Counted from the first letter of the stretch, positions 1 to 6,267 are shown. The stretch: DNA of 7,306 nt from Syntrophomonadaceae bacterium (GCA_007122565.1 SKTJ01000105.1:1-7306), one strand, 5' to 3'. Numbers and translations: made by a program. Notes: generated from the sequence alone by a model not told the origin.

Positions 1-16
1 ACGTCCCCGTGCCGCA

Positions 17-1603
17 TTATTCTTTTATTTGGAAGGCTTCTGTTATTCCGGTAAATAATTTTCTCAATTTCGGTTTTTCTATTTTACCTGTGGGGTTGCG
101 TGGTATTTCTCCGAAAAATACCTTGCGGGGTCTTTTATAGCGGGGCAGTTGCTCACAGTACTCCAGGATTTCCTTTTCTGTGGCTTTTCTGCCGGGGATT
201 AAAGCCACGACTACGGCCACGATCTCACCGAGCCGCTCGTCGGGAAAGCCGATTGCGGCAACGTCTCTGACGGCAGGATGGTTGTGGATGAAGTTTTCCA
301 CCTCCACCGGAAATACGTTTTCACCACCGGTAATGATTACATCCTTTTTTCGGTCCACGATAAAGATAAACCCCTCTTCATCCTCTCTCACCAGGTCGCC
401 CGTATAGAGCCAGCCATCCCGCAACGTTTTAGCAGTTGCCTCAGGATTTTTGTAGTATTCCTGCATGACCCCGTTGCCGCGCAGAATCAACTCCCCCGGC
501 TCACCGGGAGCAACGTCACTGCCCGCTTCATCCACAATGCGGGTTTCCCAGTTGAAACCGGGACGCCCGATAGCGCCCACTTTGTGCGTGTTTTCGATCC
601 CCAGGTGTACACAGTTGGGGCCGGTGGATTCACTGAGGCCGTAGGTTGTGTCATAAGCCATTTGGGGAAAGTAGCTTTTCCAGTGTGTAATCAGGGAGGG
701 GGGAACGGGTTGTGCTCCGATATGCATGAGACGCCACTGGGATAGCTCATAATCCGCCAGTTTCAATGCGCCGCTATCCAATTTCATCAATATGTCCTGA
801 GCCCAGGGTACGAGAAGCCAGACAATGGTGCCCTTTTCCTCGCTCACGGCTTCAAGCACGCATTCGGGCGATACCCCCTTGAGGATCACAGAAGTGCCGC
901 CCACAATCAGGCTCCCGAACCAGTGCATCTTCGCCCCTGTATGGTAGAGGGGCGGGATGAGGATAAAGATATCATCTTTCGTCTGAAAATGGTGTATGTT
1001 TTCCGTAATACAGGCAGTGGCCATGTTGTGGTGAGTGAGAAGGATGGGTTTGGGTTGCCCCGTCGTGCCCGATGTAAAGTAAAGGCCACAGGGATCATCT
1101 AAAGTAATGTCCACTTTGAGGGGTTCAGTGTCTGCGAACCGCATTAGCGCTTTATAGGATAGGGCAAAAGGCGGGGTAGAGTCGCCGGTGCAAACAAACT
1201 GTTTCACCGTGCCTAACTTATCCTTGGTTTCCTCTATCTTCTCCCTGAACTCCTCGCCAAAGATAAAAACCTGTGGTTCCGCAACAGCGGCACATTTTAG
1301 TATATCATCACTGCTAAAGCGGAAATTGAGAGGAACTACCCAGGCACCGGTACGCACAATACCAAAATAAACCACCAGCCAGTCTATGGAGTTGTGCATA
1401 AGCTGCATGACCCGGTCACCTTTTTTGATGCCCATTTCCTGCAATACCCGGGAGAACTGGTTGGCGCGACGGTCAAATTCACTCCAGGTAATTGTGAACC
1501 GTTTCTGTTCTGCAGGAATTCTCTCCACCAGGGCGATGCTCTGGGGATACATTCTGGCATTCCTCGCCAGCATCTCACCGATATGAATCTGTATGTAACC
1601 CAT
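17..1603 (-). CDS. AMP-forming acyl-CoA synthetase (acyl-CoA ligase), substrate unknown
   Basis: This 528-residue protein should activate a carboxylic acid with ATP to an acyl-adenylate and then transfer it to CoA, in the cytoplasm. The full ANL-superfamily motif set is visible: the P-loop YFTSGTTGQPK at 175-185, YDTTYGLSEST at 317-327, GELILRGNG at 370-378, the YTGD motif at 400-403, the hinge region DRKKD at 417-421, and the C-terminal PTGKIEK at 504-510 with the catalytic lysine at about 507. Length is normal for a FadD/medium-chain type enzyme. A GGAG ribosome site with 8-base spacing precedes the ATG. It is the last gene of a three-gene operon, 55 bases after the iron-sulfur subunit. P-loop position 186 is proline, where glycine or alanine is more usual. 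The family is certain; the acid it activates (fatty, aromatic or other) cannot be read from these motifs. Confidence 0.93.
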   Translation of the reverse strand: MGYIQIHIGEMLARNARMYPQSIALVERIPAEQKRFTITWSEFDRRANQFSRVLQEMGIKKGDRVMQLMHNSIDWLVVYFGIVRTGAWVVPLNFRFSSDDILKCAAVAEPQVFIFGEEFREKIEETKDKLGTVKQFVCTGDSTPPFALSYKALMRFADTEPLKVDITLDDPCGLYFTSGTTGQPKPILLTHHNMATACITENIHHFQTKDDIFILIPPLYHTGAKMHWFGSLIVGGTSVILKGVSPECVLEAVSEEKGTIVWLLVPWAQDILMKLDSGALKLADYELSQWRLMHIGAQPVPPSLITHWKSYFPQMAYDTTYGLSESTGPNCVHLGIENTHKVGAIGRPGFNWETRIVDEAGSDVAPGEPGELILRGNGVMQEYYKNPEATAKTLRDGWLYTGDLVREDEEGFIFIVDRKKDVIITGGENVFPVEVENFIHNHPAVRDVAAIGFPDERLGEIVAVVVALIPGRKATEKEILEYCEQLPRYKRPRKVFFGEIPRNPTGKIEKPKLRKLFTGITEAFQIKE

Positions 1604-1658
1604 TTATGAGTCTCCTTTCCCGTGATACCTGTAATAATGCTGGGTATATTAATTCAGG

Positions 1659-2168
1659 TCAGGCGCTATTATTACGGTTCTTTGCTTTCTCCGTCAAAAT
1701 ATTTTCTATGTCCCCGGGTGCACCAAAATGAATGCAGTGGGCGGGACAGACATTGTCGGCGCAGGCTGGCATGAGGCCACTATGGACGCGGTGGCTGCAA
1801 AGATTACACTTATGGGCAATTGCCCCATGATTATCAAAAGTGATGGCGTGATAGGGGCAAGCCTCCACGCAAGCCTTACAACCGGAACAGCTTGCTTCAT
1901 CCAGGATAACGATCCCGTCATCCCTTTTGCTGATGGCCTCCACCGGACATGTTTCGGCACAGGGTGGGTTTTCGCAGTGCCGGCAAATGTTAACCTGGTA
2001 AAGGAAGTTCAGCATGCCGGCATTTTCCCCAGGCCAATCTTCCGTAACATAGATAAGTTTAATACCGTCACGTGCCTGGTTTTCCTGCTTGCAGGCTACC
2101 TCACACGTTTTACAGCCCCAACAGGCTTCATTGTCGATCCGTAAAATATATTTTTGCACGACGAGCAT
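1659..2168 (-). CDS. Four-cluster [4Fe-4S] electron-transfer subunit of a molybdopterin oxidoreductase (DmsB/PhsB-like)
   Basis: This 169-residue ferredoxin-like subunit should carry electrons to or from the catalytic subunit encoded 89 bases upstream. Four cysteine groups are visible: C16/C19/C22/C26, C62/C65/C70/C74, C94/C97/C100/C104, and C121/C124/C136 with C141 or C145. This is the usual plan of the beta subunits of DMSO-reductase-superfamily enzymes. There is no signal peptide, membrane helix or twin-arginine motif, so it should be cytoplasmic. The last group is unusual: C136 and C141 are four residues apart instead of the normal three, and an extra cysteine follows at 145. I chose the ATG at 2168 because GGGAGGAG lies directly before it, although that spacing is short. 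A GTG at 2157-2159 gives a 166-residue protein with spacing of 12 from the GGAGG core. An upstream in-frame GTG at 2246 has no ribosome site and would add non-family residues. Confidence 0.92.
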   Translation of the reverse strand: MLVVQKYILRIDNEACWGCKTCEVACKQENQARDGIKLIYVTEDWPGENAGMLNFLYQVNICRHCENPPCAETCPVEAISKRDDGIVILDEASCSGCKACVEACPYHAITFDNHGAIAHKCNLCSHRVHSGLMPACADNVCPAHCIHFGAPGDIENILTEKAKNRNNSA

Positions 2169-2169
2169 T

Positions 2170-2177
2170 CTCCTCCC
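2170..2177 (-). promoter_or_regulatory. Ribosome binding site of the iron-sulfur subunit, unusually close to the ATG
   Basis: GGGAGGAG on the minus strand ends one base before the ATG at 2166-2168; the GGAGG core is three bases away. This is closer than the usual five to nine bases. It leaves open use of the GTG three codons downstream, which would be twelve bases from the core. Confidence 0.6.
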
Positions 2178-2198
2178 GTTTAAGGTCAAGGTTAACGT

Positions 2199-2243
2199 GC
2201 TGCGCCAGCGGGTGAGCAGCGGGCGGGCATTTAAACTCCGCCC
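2199..2243 (-). other. Intercistronic GC-rich hairpins between catalytic and iron-sulfur genes
   Basis: Two inverted repeats lie between the first and second operon genes. One pairs 2221-2226 with 2238-2243 (six G-C pairs, 11-base loop); the other pairs 2199-2203 with 2216-2220 (five pairs, 12-base loop). Neither is followed by a T-run on the minus strand, so they are not intrinsic terminators. In the transcript they could protect the upstream message or tune the ratio of the two subunits; that role is inference. Confidence 0.5.
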
Positions 2244-2246
2244 CAC

Positions 2247-2274
2247 AATTCCAACCTCTAATTTCCAAGCTCTA
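2247..2274 (-). repeat. Imperfect 14-base tandem duplication overlapping the end of the oxidoreductase gene
   Basis: On the minus strand two adjacent 14-base units, GAGCTTGGAAATTA and GAGGTTGGAATTGT, agree at 10 of 14 positions, with GAG and TTGGAA shared. The first unit supplies the last codons and TAG stop of the catalytic subunit (residues ELGN). It may be a remnant of an intergenic repeat that entered the gene end, or simple local duplication. Confidence 0.4.
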
Positions 2275-4408
2275 GTTTAATGCGGCAAAGGAGCGCTCTT
2301 ACGTTAGTGGCTCCCATGGCGGGATCGCAGCCCTCGTACCCGTTATCGGTCAGGATATTAATATTTGATTCATCCCACCCGTGGCCCGGTTCTTTTCTTT
2401 CCGGGTACCACCAGGCATGCTGGGCTGCCACCACCCGGGGGTCAATGCCGGCGAATAATTTAGCCCGCTGCCGCACTTTGCCCCGCGGTGATTCAATAAT
2501 CACCCAATCCCCTTCTTTGATCCCTTCCTTTGCTGCTGTTTCAGGGTGTATTTCCACCTGCGGATCCTTGTGCAATTCCCGCAGCCAGGGTATCTGCCTA
2601 TTCTCCGTGTGGAAAAATCCGGGCTGTCTCGCTCCCGTGATCAGGATATACGGATATTCCTCATACAAATCAGGAGTACTTACGGGGCTTTCGGGAATCT
2701 CCCGATGTTGGGGCAGGGGATCATAGCCCATTTTCTCCAGGACAGTGGAATAAAGTTCGAATTTGCGAGTGGGGGTGGAAAACCCTTTTTCCTTGTACTT
2801 TTTGTACTTAACTTCTCCCCTAACATAGTCTATCTGCTTAAATTCCTGCCAGGTAATCCCCAGGGGTTCAAGGATATAATCAAGGCCGCTCTCGAAGCTA
2901 TCCCACCAGTATTCCCCCTGCCCGATGCGGTGCGCCAGGTCGTTGAGCATCTCGTGATCGGAACGGCATTCCCCCACCTGTACTACCTTGCGGCGGGGCA
3001 GGATGTAACCATGGCGCTTCCAGAAATCACCGATATAGTCCATCTCCAGCCAGGTTGAGGCCGGTAGCACAATATCAGCCAGTTCTGCCGTGGGGGTCAT
3101 GAAGAAATCGGATACCGCCATAAAGTCCACCTGCTCCAATGCTCTGTATACCTCACGGGCATTTGCCCGGGTGAGCACAGGGTTGGAACTGATGAAGAAG
3201 AGCATTTTAACCGGATATGGTTCTTCATCAAGTACGGCGTCCCAGACAGCCTTGGGGTTGATGATGGCAAATTGCCCGGCCAACCGGAAACGTTCACCCC
3301 CCAGGCGCTTTGCCGCCTGTTCCTGAGGCAGTTTGTCGTGGGCACCAAAACGGCCCACATTCACGATGGGTGGTGCCTTAAAGAGAACCTGGCCGCCGGG
3401 AACATCAATGTTGCCGGTGAGGCCCATGAGAAACATGAGCAACCGGTCATTGTCGGCGCAGTTAATCTGCTGTTCGATGGCCACACCCCACTGCACTGCG
3501 GCCGGCTTTGTCACGGCAAACAGCCTTGCCGCCTCCCTGATTTTCTCCCGGGGCACCCAGGTGATCGCTTCGACCCGTTCCAGGGGGTACTCATTCACAC
3601 GTTTTACAAAATCATCCCAGCCATAAGTATAATTATTCACAAAATCTTTATCGTAGAGCTCCTCATTCACAATGACGTTAAGCATACCCAGGGCAAGGGC
3701 CGCATCGGTGCCGGGCCGTAGCTGCAGCCAGAGATTTGCCCGGGCGGCGGGACGGGTAAGCCGCGGGTCAATGACGATCAGCTTTGCCCCCGCGTCCAAG
3801 GCCACGGAAAAGGGTTCCCCCTTATAGCAATCGGGATTGGAGATTGTCACATTGTTACCCCACATCATAATACACTTGGGGAAATTTTCGTAATCAATTA
3901 TTGGGTTTGTGCCACAGGTAATAATGCTGGTGGCAATGCGGGGGCCATAGCAGAAGTGGCCCGCTGTCAGAACATTGGGGGAACCAAGCAGATTGGCGAT
4001 GCGGTATATGGCCGCCTCGTTTTCGCGACCTGTGCCGTAGCCGAAAACTACGGATTCGGCCCCGTATTTTTCTTTGTAACCCAGGATGCGCGCGGCAATG
4101 GTACCTAAGGCCTCGTCCCAGGAGATACGTTCCCATTTGCCGCTTAACTTTGGTCCCACACGCCTGACGGGGTACGTGAGCCTGTCCGGATGATAAGCAA
4201 GCTGTGCCGAGGCCAGCCCTTTACTGCAAAGGGTACCGTGGTTGATCGGGCAATCCTGGTCCCCGGCGATCTTCGCCACTTTCCCGTCTTTAACAAAAAC
4301 AAGTACACCACAACCGCCATGACACATGCGGCAATGACTTTTGATTACAGAGTCATACCCGTAAAACTCCATTTCCCGCTCTGCGTTTGCGTACTTAAAT
4401 TCATGCAT
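2258..4408 (-). CDS. Molybdopterin (Mo/W-bisMGD) oxidoreductase catalytic subunit, cytoplasmic
   Basis: This 716-residue catalytic subunit belongs to the DMSO reductase superfamily. The N-terminal [4Fe-4S] site is C26-x2-C29-x3-C33-x27-C61, followed by K63. The pterin-binding domains follow: WERISWDEAL at 92-101, the metal-ligand region GHFCYGPR at 150-157 (C153 is the likely Mo/W ligand), IDPRLTRPAARA at 213-224, LRPGTDAALALGM at 230-242, MTPTAELADIVLPA at 437-450, and a C-terminal cofactor-cap domain from about 580. There is no Tat signal, so it should act in the cytoplasm. Several stretches resemble what I recall of acetylene hydratase, but the residue after the second cluster cysteine is H30, not the catalytic Asp of that enzyme. 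C153 is followed by Y154, not the His typical of formate dehydrogenase. The partner iron-sulfur gene implies true redox chemistry. The start is fixed by GGAGGAG five bases before this ATG. The substrate is unknown. Confidence 0.93.
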   Translation of the reverse strand: MHEFKYANAEREMEFYGYDSVIKSHCRMCHGGCGVLVFVKDGKVAKIAGDQDCPINHGTLCSKGLASAQLAYHPDRLTYPVRRVGPKLSGKWERISWDEALGTIAARILGYKEKYGAESVVFGYGTGRENEAAIYRIANLLGSPNVLTAGHFCYGPRIATSIITCGTNPIIDYENFPKCIMMWGNNVTISNPDCYKGEPFSVALDAGAKLIVIDPRLTRPAARANLWLQLRPGTDAALALGMLNVIVNEELYDKDFVNNYTYGWDDFVKRVNEYPLERVEAITWVPREKIREAARLFAVTKPAAVQWGVAIEQQINCADNDRLLMFLMGLTGNIDVPGGQVLFKAPPIVNVGRFGAHDKLPQEQAAKRLGGERFRLAGQFAIINPKAVWDAVLDEEPYPVKMLFFISSNPVLTRANAREVYRALEQVDFMAVSDFFMTPTAELADIVLPASTWLEMDYIGDFWKRHGYILPRRKVVQVGECRSDHEMLNDLAHRIGQGEYWWDSFESGLDYILEPLGITWQEFKQIDYVRGEVKYKKYKEKGFSTPTRKFELYSTVLEKMGYDPLPQHREIPESPVSTPDLYEEYPYILITGARQPGFFHTENRQIPWLRELHKDPQVEIHPETAAKEGIKEGDWVIIESPRGKVRQRAKLFAGIDPRVVAAQHAWWYPERKEPGHGWDESNINILTDNGYEGCDPAMGATNVRALLCRIKLELGN

Positions 4409-4413
4409 TTTTT

Positions 4414-4420
4414 CTCCTCC
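4414..4420 (-). promoter_or_regulatory. Ribosome binding site that sets the start of the molybdopterin oxidoreductase
   Basis: On the minus strand GGAGGAG stands five bases before the ATG at 4406-4408. The reading frame stays open another 36 codons upstream to an ATG at 4516, but that start has no ribosome site, and the added residues do not belong to the family. This site decides for the shorter protein. Confidence 0.85.
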
Positions 4421-4543
4421 GCTAATAAGATGAGTTTTACAGGATACTTGAACCGGGGGATGGAAGCTTTGGACTATCAGGAAAAAGTCTGTCTCTATCA
4501 TAAAGAGAAAAATCAAACTGTTTTAAAGTTTTAGTTAAATAAT

Positions 4544-4576
4544 ATTATAATACCGTTATTCCTTTGCCGTAGTCAA
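4544..4576 (-). promoter_or_regulatory. Sigma-A-type promoter candidate for the three-gene redox/CoA-ligase operon
   Basis: Read on the minus strand, TTGACT (4571-4576) is followed after 18 bases by TATTAT (4547-4552). The run continues to give TATAAT at 4544-4549, with a longer spacer of 21. Transcription would begin near 4537-4540, leaving a leader of about 130 bases before the oxidoreductase ATG. I see no recognisable riboswitch, and no MoCo-type element that I can support, in that leader. Confidence 0.6.
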
Positions 4577-4589
4577 GGTGTTTTATAGC

Positions 4590-4603
4590 CATTCAGTATT
4601 CAG
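4590..4603 (-). repeat. Inverted partner of the heptad array
   Basis: CATTCAG-TATTCAG is two heptads of the same type as the array at 4696-4737 but in reverse orientation. Its reverse complement over 4591-4603 matches 4714-4726 at 10 of 13 positions. The two could form the ends of a small palindromic element of about 150 bases. Confidence 0.4.
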
Positions 4604-4695
4604 AAGAATAACCCAATAAGCAGCCTCCGATAAGTTGTCATATCCTTGAAAGAAGAGGAGCATTTCTAACATCAAGATCAGCTCCCAGTTTCTTT

Positions 4696-4737
4696 TATAC
4701 TGACTCCTAAATCCTGAATTCTAACTCCTAACTCCTG
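4696..4737 (+). repeat. Degenerate 7-base tandem array
   Basis: Six consecutive heptads are in register: TATACTG, ACTCCTA, AATCCTG, AATTCTA, ACTCCTA, ACTCCTG. The consensus is A-(C/A)-T-(C/T)-C-T-(A/G). An inverted match, CATTCAG-TATTCAG, lies at 4590-4603, about 90 bases away. This arrangement recalls the degenerate heptad repeats and small non-coding elements scattered in intergenic regions of some clostridial genomes. Whether this is one of them needs a genome-wide comparison. Confidence 0.6.
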
Positions 4738-4740
4738 AGC

Positions 4741-4782
4741 AGTTATGGTATTTTGAAATAGTTGCGTGAATAGTTATGGAAT
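4741..4782 (+). repeat. Two copies of AGTTATGGwAT, 31 bases apart
   Basis: AGTTATGGTAT at 4741-4751 recurs as AGTTATGGAAT at 4772-4782. A shorter AATAGTT also occurs between them. The pair lies upstream of tnaA, where an activator or repressor could bind, and the 31-base spacing is close to three helical turns. It could equally be chance in A/T-rich DNA. Confidence 0.3.
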
Positions 4783-4794
4783 ATATCTCATTTC

Positions 4795-4859
4795 AAGAGA
4801 AGGATCACAGAAAATTTTGAAGAATATTATTTTAATTCTCTTTTTTAGGGAAAAAAAAG
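4795..4859 (+). promoter_or_regulatory. tnaA leader with two mutually exclusive A/U-rich stems
   Basis: AAGAGAA at 4795-4801 can pair with TTCTCTT at 4836-4842, which runs on into more T residues. CTTTTTT at 4840-4846 overlaps that arm and can pair instead with AAAAAAG at 4853-4859, next to the ribosome site. This has the shape of an attenuator, but the stems are weak and the first loop is long, so a regulatory role is only a possibility. Confidence 0.25.
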
Positions 4860-4861
4860 CC

Positions 4862-4878
4862 AAGGGGTGGTTCTTTTG
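4862..4878 (+). promoter_or_regulatory. Ribosome binding site and TTG start of tnaA
   Basis: AAGGGGTGG at 4862-4870 resembles the AAGGAGGTG anti-16S sequence and stands five bases before TTG at 4876-4878. The GTG at 4867 lies inside this site and has no other well-placed ribosome site (the nearest AGGG is 16 bases away), so TTG is the better start. Confidence 0.55.
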
Positions 4879-6255
4879 CCGGCAGATTTTTTGGCGGAGC
4901 CGTACAAGATTAAGATGGTGGAGCCGATTAGGATGACCAGCAGGGAGGAACGGCAAAGGTTGATCAAAGAGGCGGGATATAACATGTTCTTCCTGCGGGC
5001 TGAAGATGTCTATATTGACCTTTTAACGGACAGCGGCACGTCGGCTATGAGCCAGGAACAGTGGGCTGCCATGATGTTGGGGGACGAAGCCTATGCAGGT
5101 TCCGGCAGCTATTATCGTTTAAAGGATGCGGTGGAGAGCATTACGGGATACCCGCATGTTTTGCCTGCACATCAGGGTCGGGCTGCAGAAAAAATTGTCA
5201 TGGATATACTAGTTAAGCAAGGCATGGTGATCCCGGGGAATATGCACTTCGACACCACCAGGGCGCATATGCAGCTGCGCGGCGGTAAACCCCTGGACCT
5301 CATTATCCCGGAGGGCCTTGATCCAAAAAGCCGGCATCCGTTTAAAGGCAATATAGATTTGGATAAACTGGAAAATGTGCTAAAGCAACATGGTAAAGAG
5401 AAAGTGCCCTTTGTACTAATCACCATTACATGCAATAATAATGGCGGACAGCCCGCATCGCTGACCAATATCAAGGAGGCCGGTGAACTCGCCCGGCGGC
5501 AAGGCATCCCCCTTTTCTTCGATATTGCCCGTTTTGCGGAGAACTCCTACTTTATCCATACGCGGGAAGAGGGCTATAGGGAAAAAAGTATCAAGCAGAT
5601 TGCACAGGCAATATTTGCATGCGGCGACGGGTGTATGATGAGTTCAAAGAAGGACGGCCTGGTGAACATGGGAGGGTTTATGGCCTTCAATGACCGCTCC
5701 CTTTATGAGCAGGCTTGTCAGCTCTCCATCATCAATGAAGGGTTTCCCACCTACGGCGGTATGGCTGGCAGAGATATGGATGCCCTGGCCCGTGGCCTGG
5801 AGGAGGTCCTGGAACTTTCCTATCTGAAATTCCGCATGGGCCAGGTGGCTTACCTGGCGGAAATGTTGCTTAAGGCCGGTGTCCCCATCGTGGAACCCCC
5901 CGGTGGTCATGCTGTATATATAGACGGACGCCGCTTCCTGCCCCATATACCCCAGGAGCAGTTCCCTGCCCAGGCTGTCTCCGTGGCTCTCTACATCGAA
6001 GGGGGTATTCGCACCCTGGAGCTGGGAAGTATTGTCTTTGCCGAAAAAGACGGGCAGACAGGAGTTTCTAAATACCCTGAACTGGATCTGCTGCGGTTGG
6101 CCATTCCCCGCCGTGTATACACTAACAGCCACATGGAATATGTGGCCGCCCATGTCATCGATCTGTATAAGCGGCGGGATACCCTGAAGGGATTGAAAAT
6201 GGTTTATCAACCCCCCGTGGCCCGTCACTTTACCTGTCGCCTGGAGCCTCTTTAA
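4876..6255 (+). CDS. tnaA: Tryptophanase (tryptophan indole-lyase), PLP-dependent
   Basis: The enzyme splits L-tryptophan to indole, pyruvate and ammonia using PLP in the cytoplasm. Numbered from the TTG start (459 residues, a normal length), the family residues are visible: Y73 in DEAYAGS, Q100-G101-R102 for the cofactor phosphate, D216 and R219 in FFDIARFAEN, the Schiff-base K259 in MSSKKDGLVN, and R412 in IPRRVYT for the substrate carboxylate. The homologous tyrosine phenol-lyase has Thr124, Arg381 and Phe448 at the positions that choose phenol; here they are D126, L383 and H451. Asp and His at the first and last are the tryptophanase pattern, which is why I call tnaA. A GTG at 4867 would add three residues. 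The gene stands alone, diverges from the redox operon, and is closed by a terminator. No TnaC-like leader peptide with a Trp codon is present upstream. Some other beta-eliminating activity cannot be fully excluded. Confidence 0.88.
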   Translation: MPADFLAEPYKIKMVEPIRMTSREERQRLIKEAGYNMFFLRAEDVYIDLLTDSGTSAMSQEQWAAMMLGDEAYAGSGSYYRLKDAVESITGYPHVLPAHQGRAAEKIVMDILVKQGMVIPGNMHFDTTRAHMQLRGGKPLDLIIPEGLDPKSRHPFKGNIDLDKLENVLKQHGKEKVPFVLITITCNNNGGQPASLTNIKEAGELARRQGIPLFFDIARFAENSYFIHTREEGYREKSIKQIAQAIFACGDGCMMSSKKDGLVNMGGFMAFNDRSLYEQACQLSIINEGFPTYGGMAGRDMDALARGLEEVLELSYLKFRMGQVAYLAEMLLKAGVPIVEPPGGHAVYIDGRRFLPHIPQEQFPAQAVSVALYIEGGIRTLELGSIVFAEKDGQTGVSKYPELDLLRLAIPRRVYTNSHMEYVAAHVIDLYKRRDTLKGLKMVYQPPVARHFTCRLEPL

Positions 6256-6267
6256 CAAAATCATAAG

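Larger units (their letters stand above)
4409..4875. other. Divergent intergenic region between the redox operon and tnaA
   Basis: This 467-base gap holds no gene I can support. From left to right it contains the ribosome site and leader of the minus-strand operon (4409-4540), its promoter (4544-4576), a short inverted heptad motif (4590-4603), and A/T-rich sequence without clear features (4604-4695). A degenerate 7-base tandem array follows (4696-4737), then two copies of an 11-base motif (4741-4782), and the A/T-rich tnaA leader with overlapping inverted repeats (4795-4859). A plus-strand promoter for tnaA is not convincing; TTGAAA at about 4753-4758 with an A/T-rich stretch downstream is the best weak candidate. 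Confidence 0.6.

Noticed and set aside
278..745. Plus-strand open frames of up to 155 residues opposite the CoA ligase
   Set aside because: They are antisense to a gene with a full motif set, have no recognisable domains, and are explained by codon bias of the real gene.
1604..1658. Terminator between the iron-sulfur gene and the CoA ligase
   Set aside because: Only a five-base inverted repeat with a long loop and no T-run is present, so the genes are most simply read together.
2169..2246. GTG start of the iron-sulfur subunit at 2246
   Set aside because: There is no ribosome site, the extra residues are not family-like, and it would cover the intercistronic hairpins.
2546..3058. Plus-strand 170-residue frame opposite the oxidoreductase
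   Set aside because: It is a shadow of the coding strand without recognisable motifs or a convincing ribosome site.
4409..4516. N-terminal extension of the oxidoreductase to an ATG at 4516, giving a hydrophobic start that could pass for a signal sequence
   Set aside because: No ribosome site precedes it, it lacks a twin-arginine motif, and a strong GGAGGAG stands at correct distance from the ATG at 4408.
4635..4640. TTGTCA near tnaA as a second FadR-type operator
   Set aside because: Only one half-site is present; the bases that follow do not form the other half.
4776..4820. Fourteen-residue frame upstream of tnaA as a TnaC-like leader peptide
   Set aside because: It has no Trp codon, no proline near its end and no ribosome binding site.
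4915..4917. ATG as start of tnaA
   Set aside because: It would remove the conserved EPYKIK segment that matches the N-terminus of this enzyme family.
5644..6264. Minus-strand 206-residue frame opposite tnaA
   Set aside because: It has no family features and lies wholly opposite a well-supported gene.
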